Part shown: in pieces, positions 63,304-64,000 of the stretch
How the letters are laid out: every line of letters begins with the position of its first letter
Position numbering within the stretch: position 1 is the stretch's first letter
Source: an uncultured Oxalobacter sp.
Lineage (GTDB): Bacteria > Pseudomonadota > Gammaproteobacteria > Burkholderiales > Burkholderiaceae_D
DNA length: 64,000 nucleotides
Direction of reading: 5' to 3'
Assembly (NCBI GenBank): GCA_934277985.1
Contig: CAKQWF010000004.1
Span: 1-64,000, forward strand
Notes under the pieces: model-generated
Database searches by the model: none
Told to the model about the DNA's origin: nothing
What the model saw: the letters and a program-made list of their open reading frames with translations, nothing else
Made by a program: the position numbers and the translations under genes

Positions 63304-63330
63304 AAAAACAACAGGCACTGCTCTTGTTGT
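63304..63330 (-). terminator. Candidate rpoC terminator
   Basis: On the minus strand ACAACA, an 11-base loop, TGTTGT then TTTT. The stem is short and AT-rich but has a good T-run, 46 bases after the rpoC stop. A further GGCATG/CATGCC inverted repeat (63339-63364) lies between. Confidence 0.45.
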
Positions 63331-63375
63331 CTCAAATAGGCATGCCGCTATTTCACGACATGCCCCCGTTCAACT

Positions 63376-64000
<625 letters not shown>

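Overview
The window is a stretch of core chromosome from a betaproteobacterium. I found no phage, transposon, CRISPR array, toxin-antitoxin pair or other accessory island. The gene orders are betaproteobacterial: ftsY-ftsE-ftsX-rpoH, grpE-dnaK-dnaJ beside recN-nadK-hrcA, exbB-exbD-lpxK-trm112-kdsB-adk, mrcA beside aroK-aroB-dgt, and an unbroken rpoC-str-S10-spc-alpha ribosomal block. Base composition looks near 50% G+C. Several genes that respiring Burkholderiales usually keep at these loci (pilMNOPQ, cyaY, cytochrome c assembly genes, hemB, dsbD, hemH) are not there. A reduced, anaerobic member of the Oxalobacteraceae such as Oxalobacter is my best guess; that is inference, not a database match.

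Positions 1-471 hold no gene. They carry two similar tandem sigma-70 promoters firing leftward out of the window, which look like the P1/P2 pair of an rRNA or other stable-RNA operon. ychF (472-1563) follows, then a leftward operon (5859-1616) with a catalytic and a non-catalytic M16 peptidase, rsmD, coaD and a ferredoxin gene. ftsY, ftsE, ftsX and rpoH run rightward; rpoH has a perfect CIRCE operator on its promoter. Then come bioC, comF and trmL.

From 11.9 to 20 kb is the stress cluster: dnaJ, dnaK and grpE (with a good sigma-32 promoter), recN, nadK and hrcA. HrcA should repress rpoH through CIRCE while RpoH should drive grpE-dnaK, so the two heat-shock regulators appear to be wired in series. 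pyrF, a proton-pumping pyrophosphatase gene (hppA), adk, kdsB, trm112, lpxK, exbD, exbB, argH and ilvD follow, all leftward.

From 30.7 to 44.2 kb: lgt, recX-recA (with a LexA box), a DUF2889 gene, xseA, dgt, an in-frame aroK-aroB fusion gene, mrcA, lptM, lysA, engB, a polyprenol/diacylglycerol-kinase-like membrane protein, and cutA. This is the usual Burkholderiales backbone with several cassettes missing.

From 44.3 kb to the right edge, all genes run leftward: rplQ, rpoA, rpsD, rpsK, rpsM, rpmJ, infA, secY, the spc and S10 ribosomal genes, rpsJ, tuf, fusA, rpsG, rpsL, and the 3' end of rpoC, which is cut by the window. Candidate promoters and hairpins lie before rpsL, before rplC and between rpsQ and rplN.
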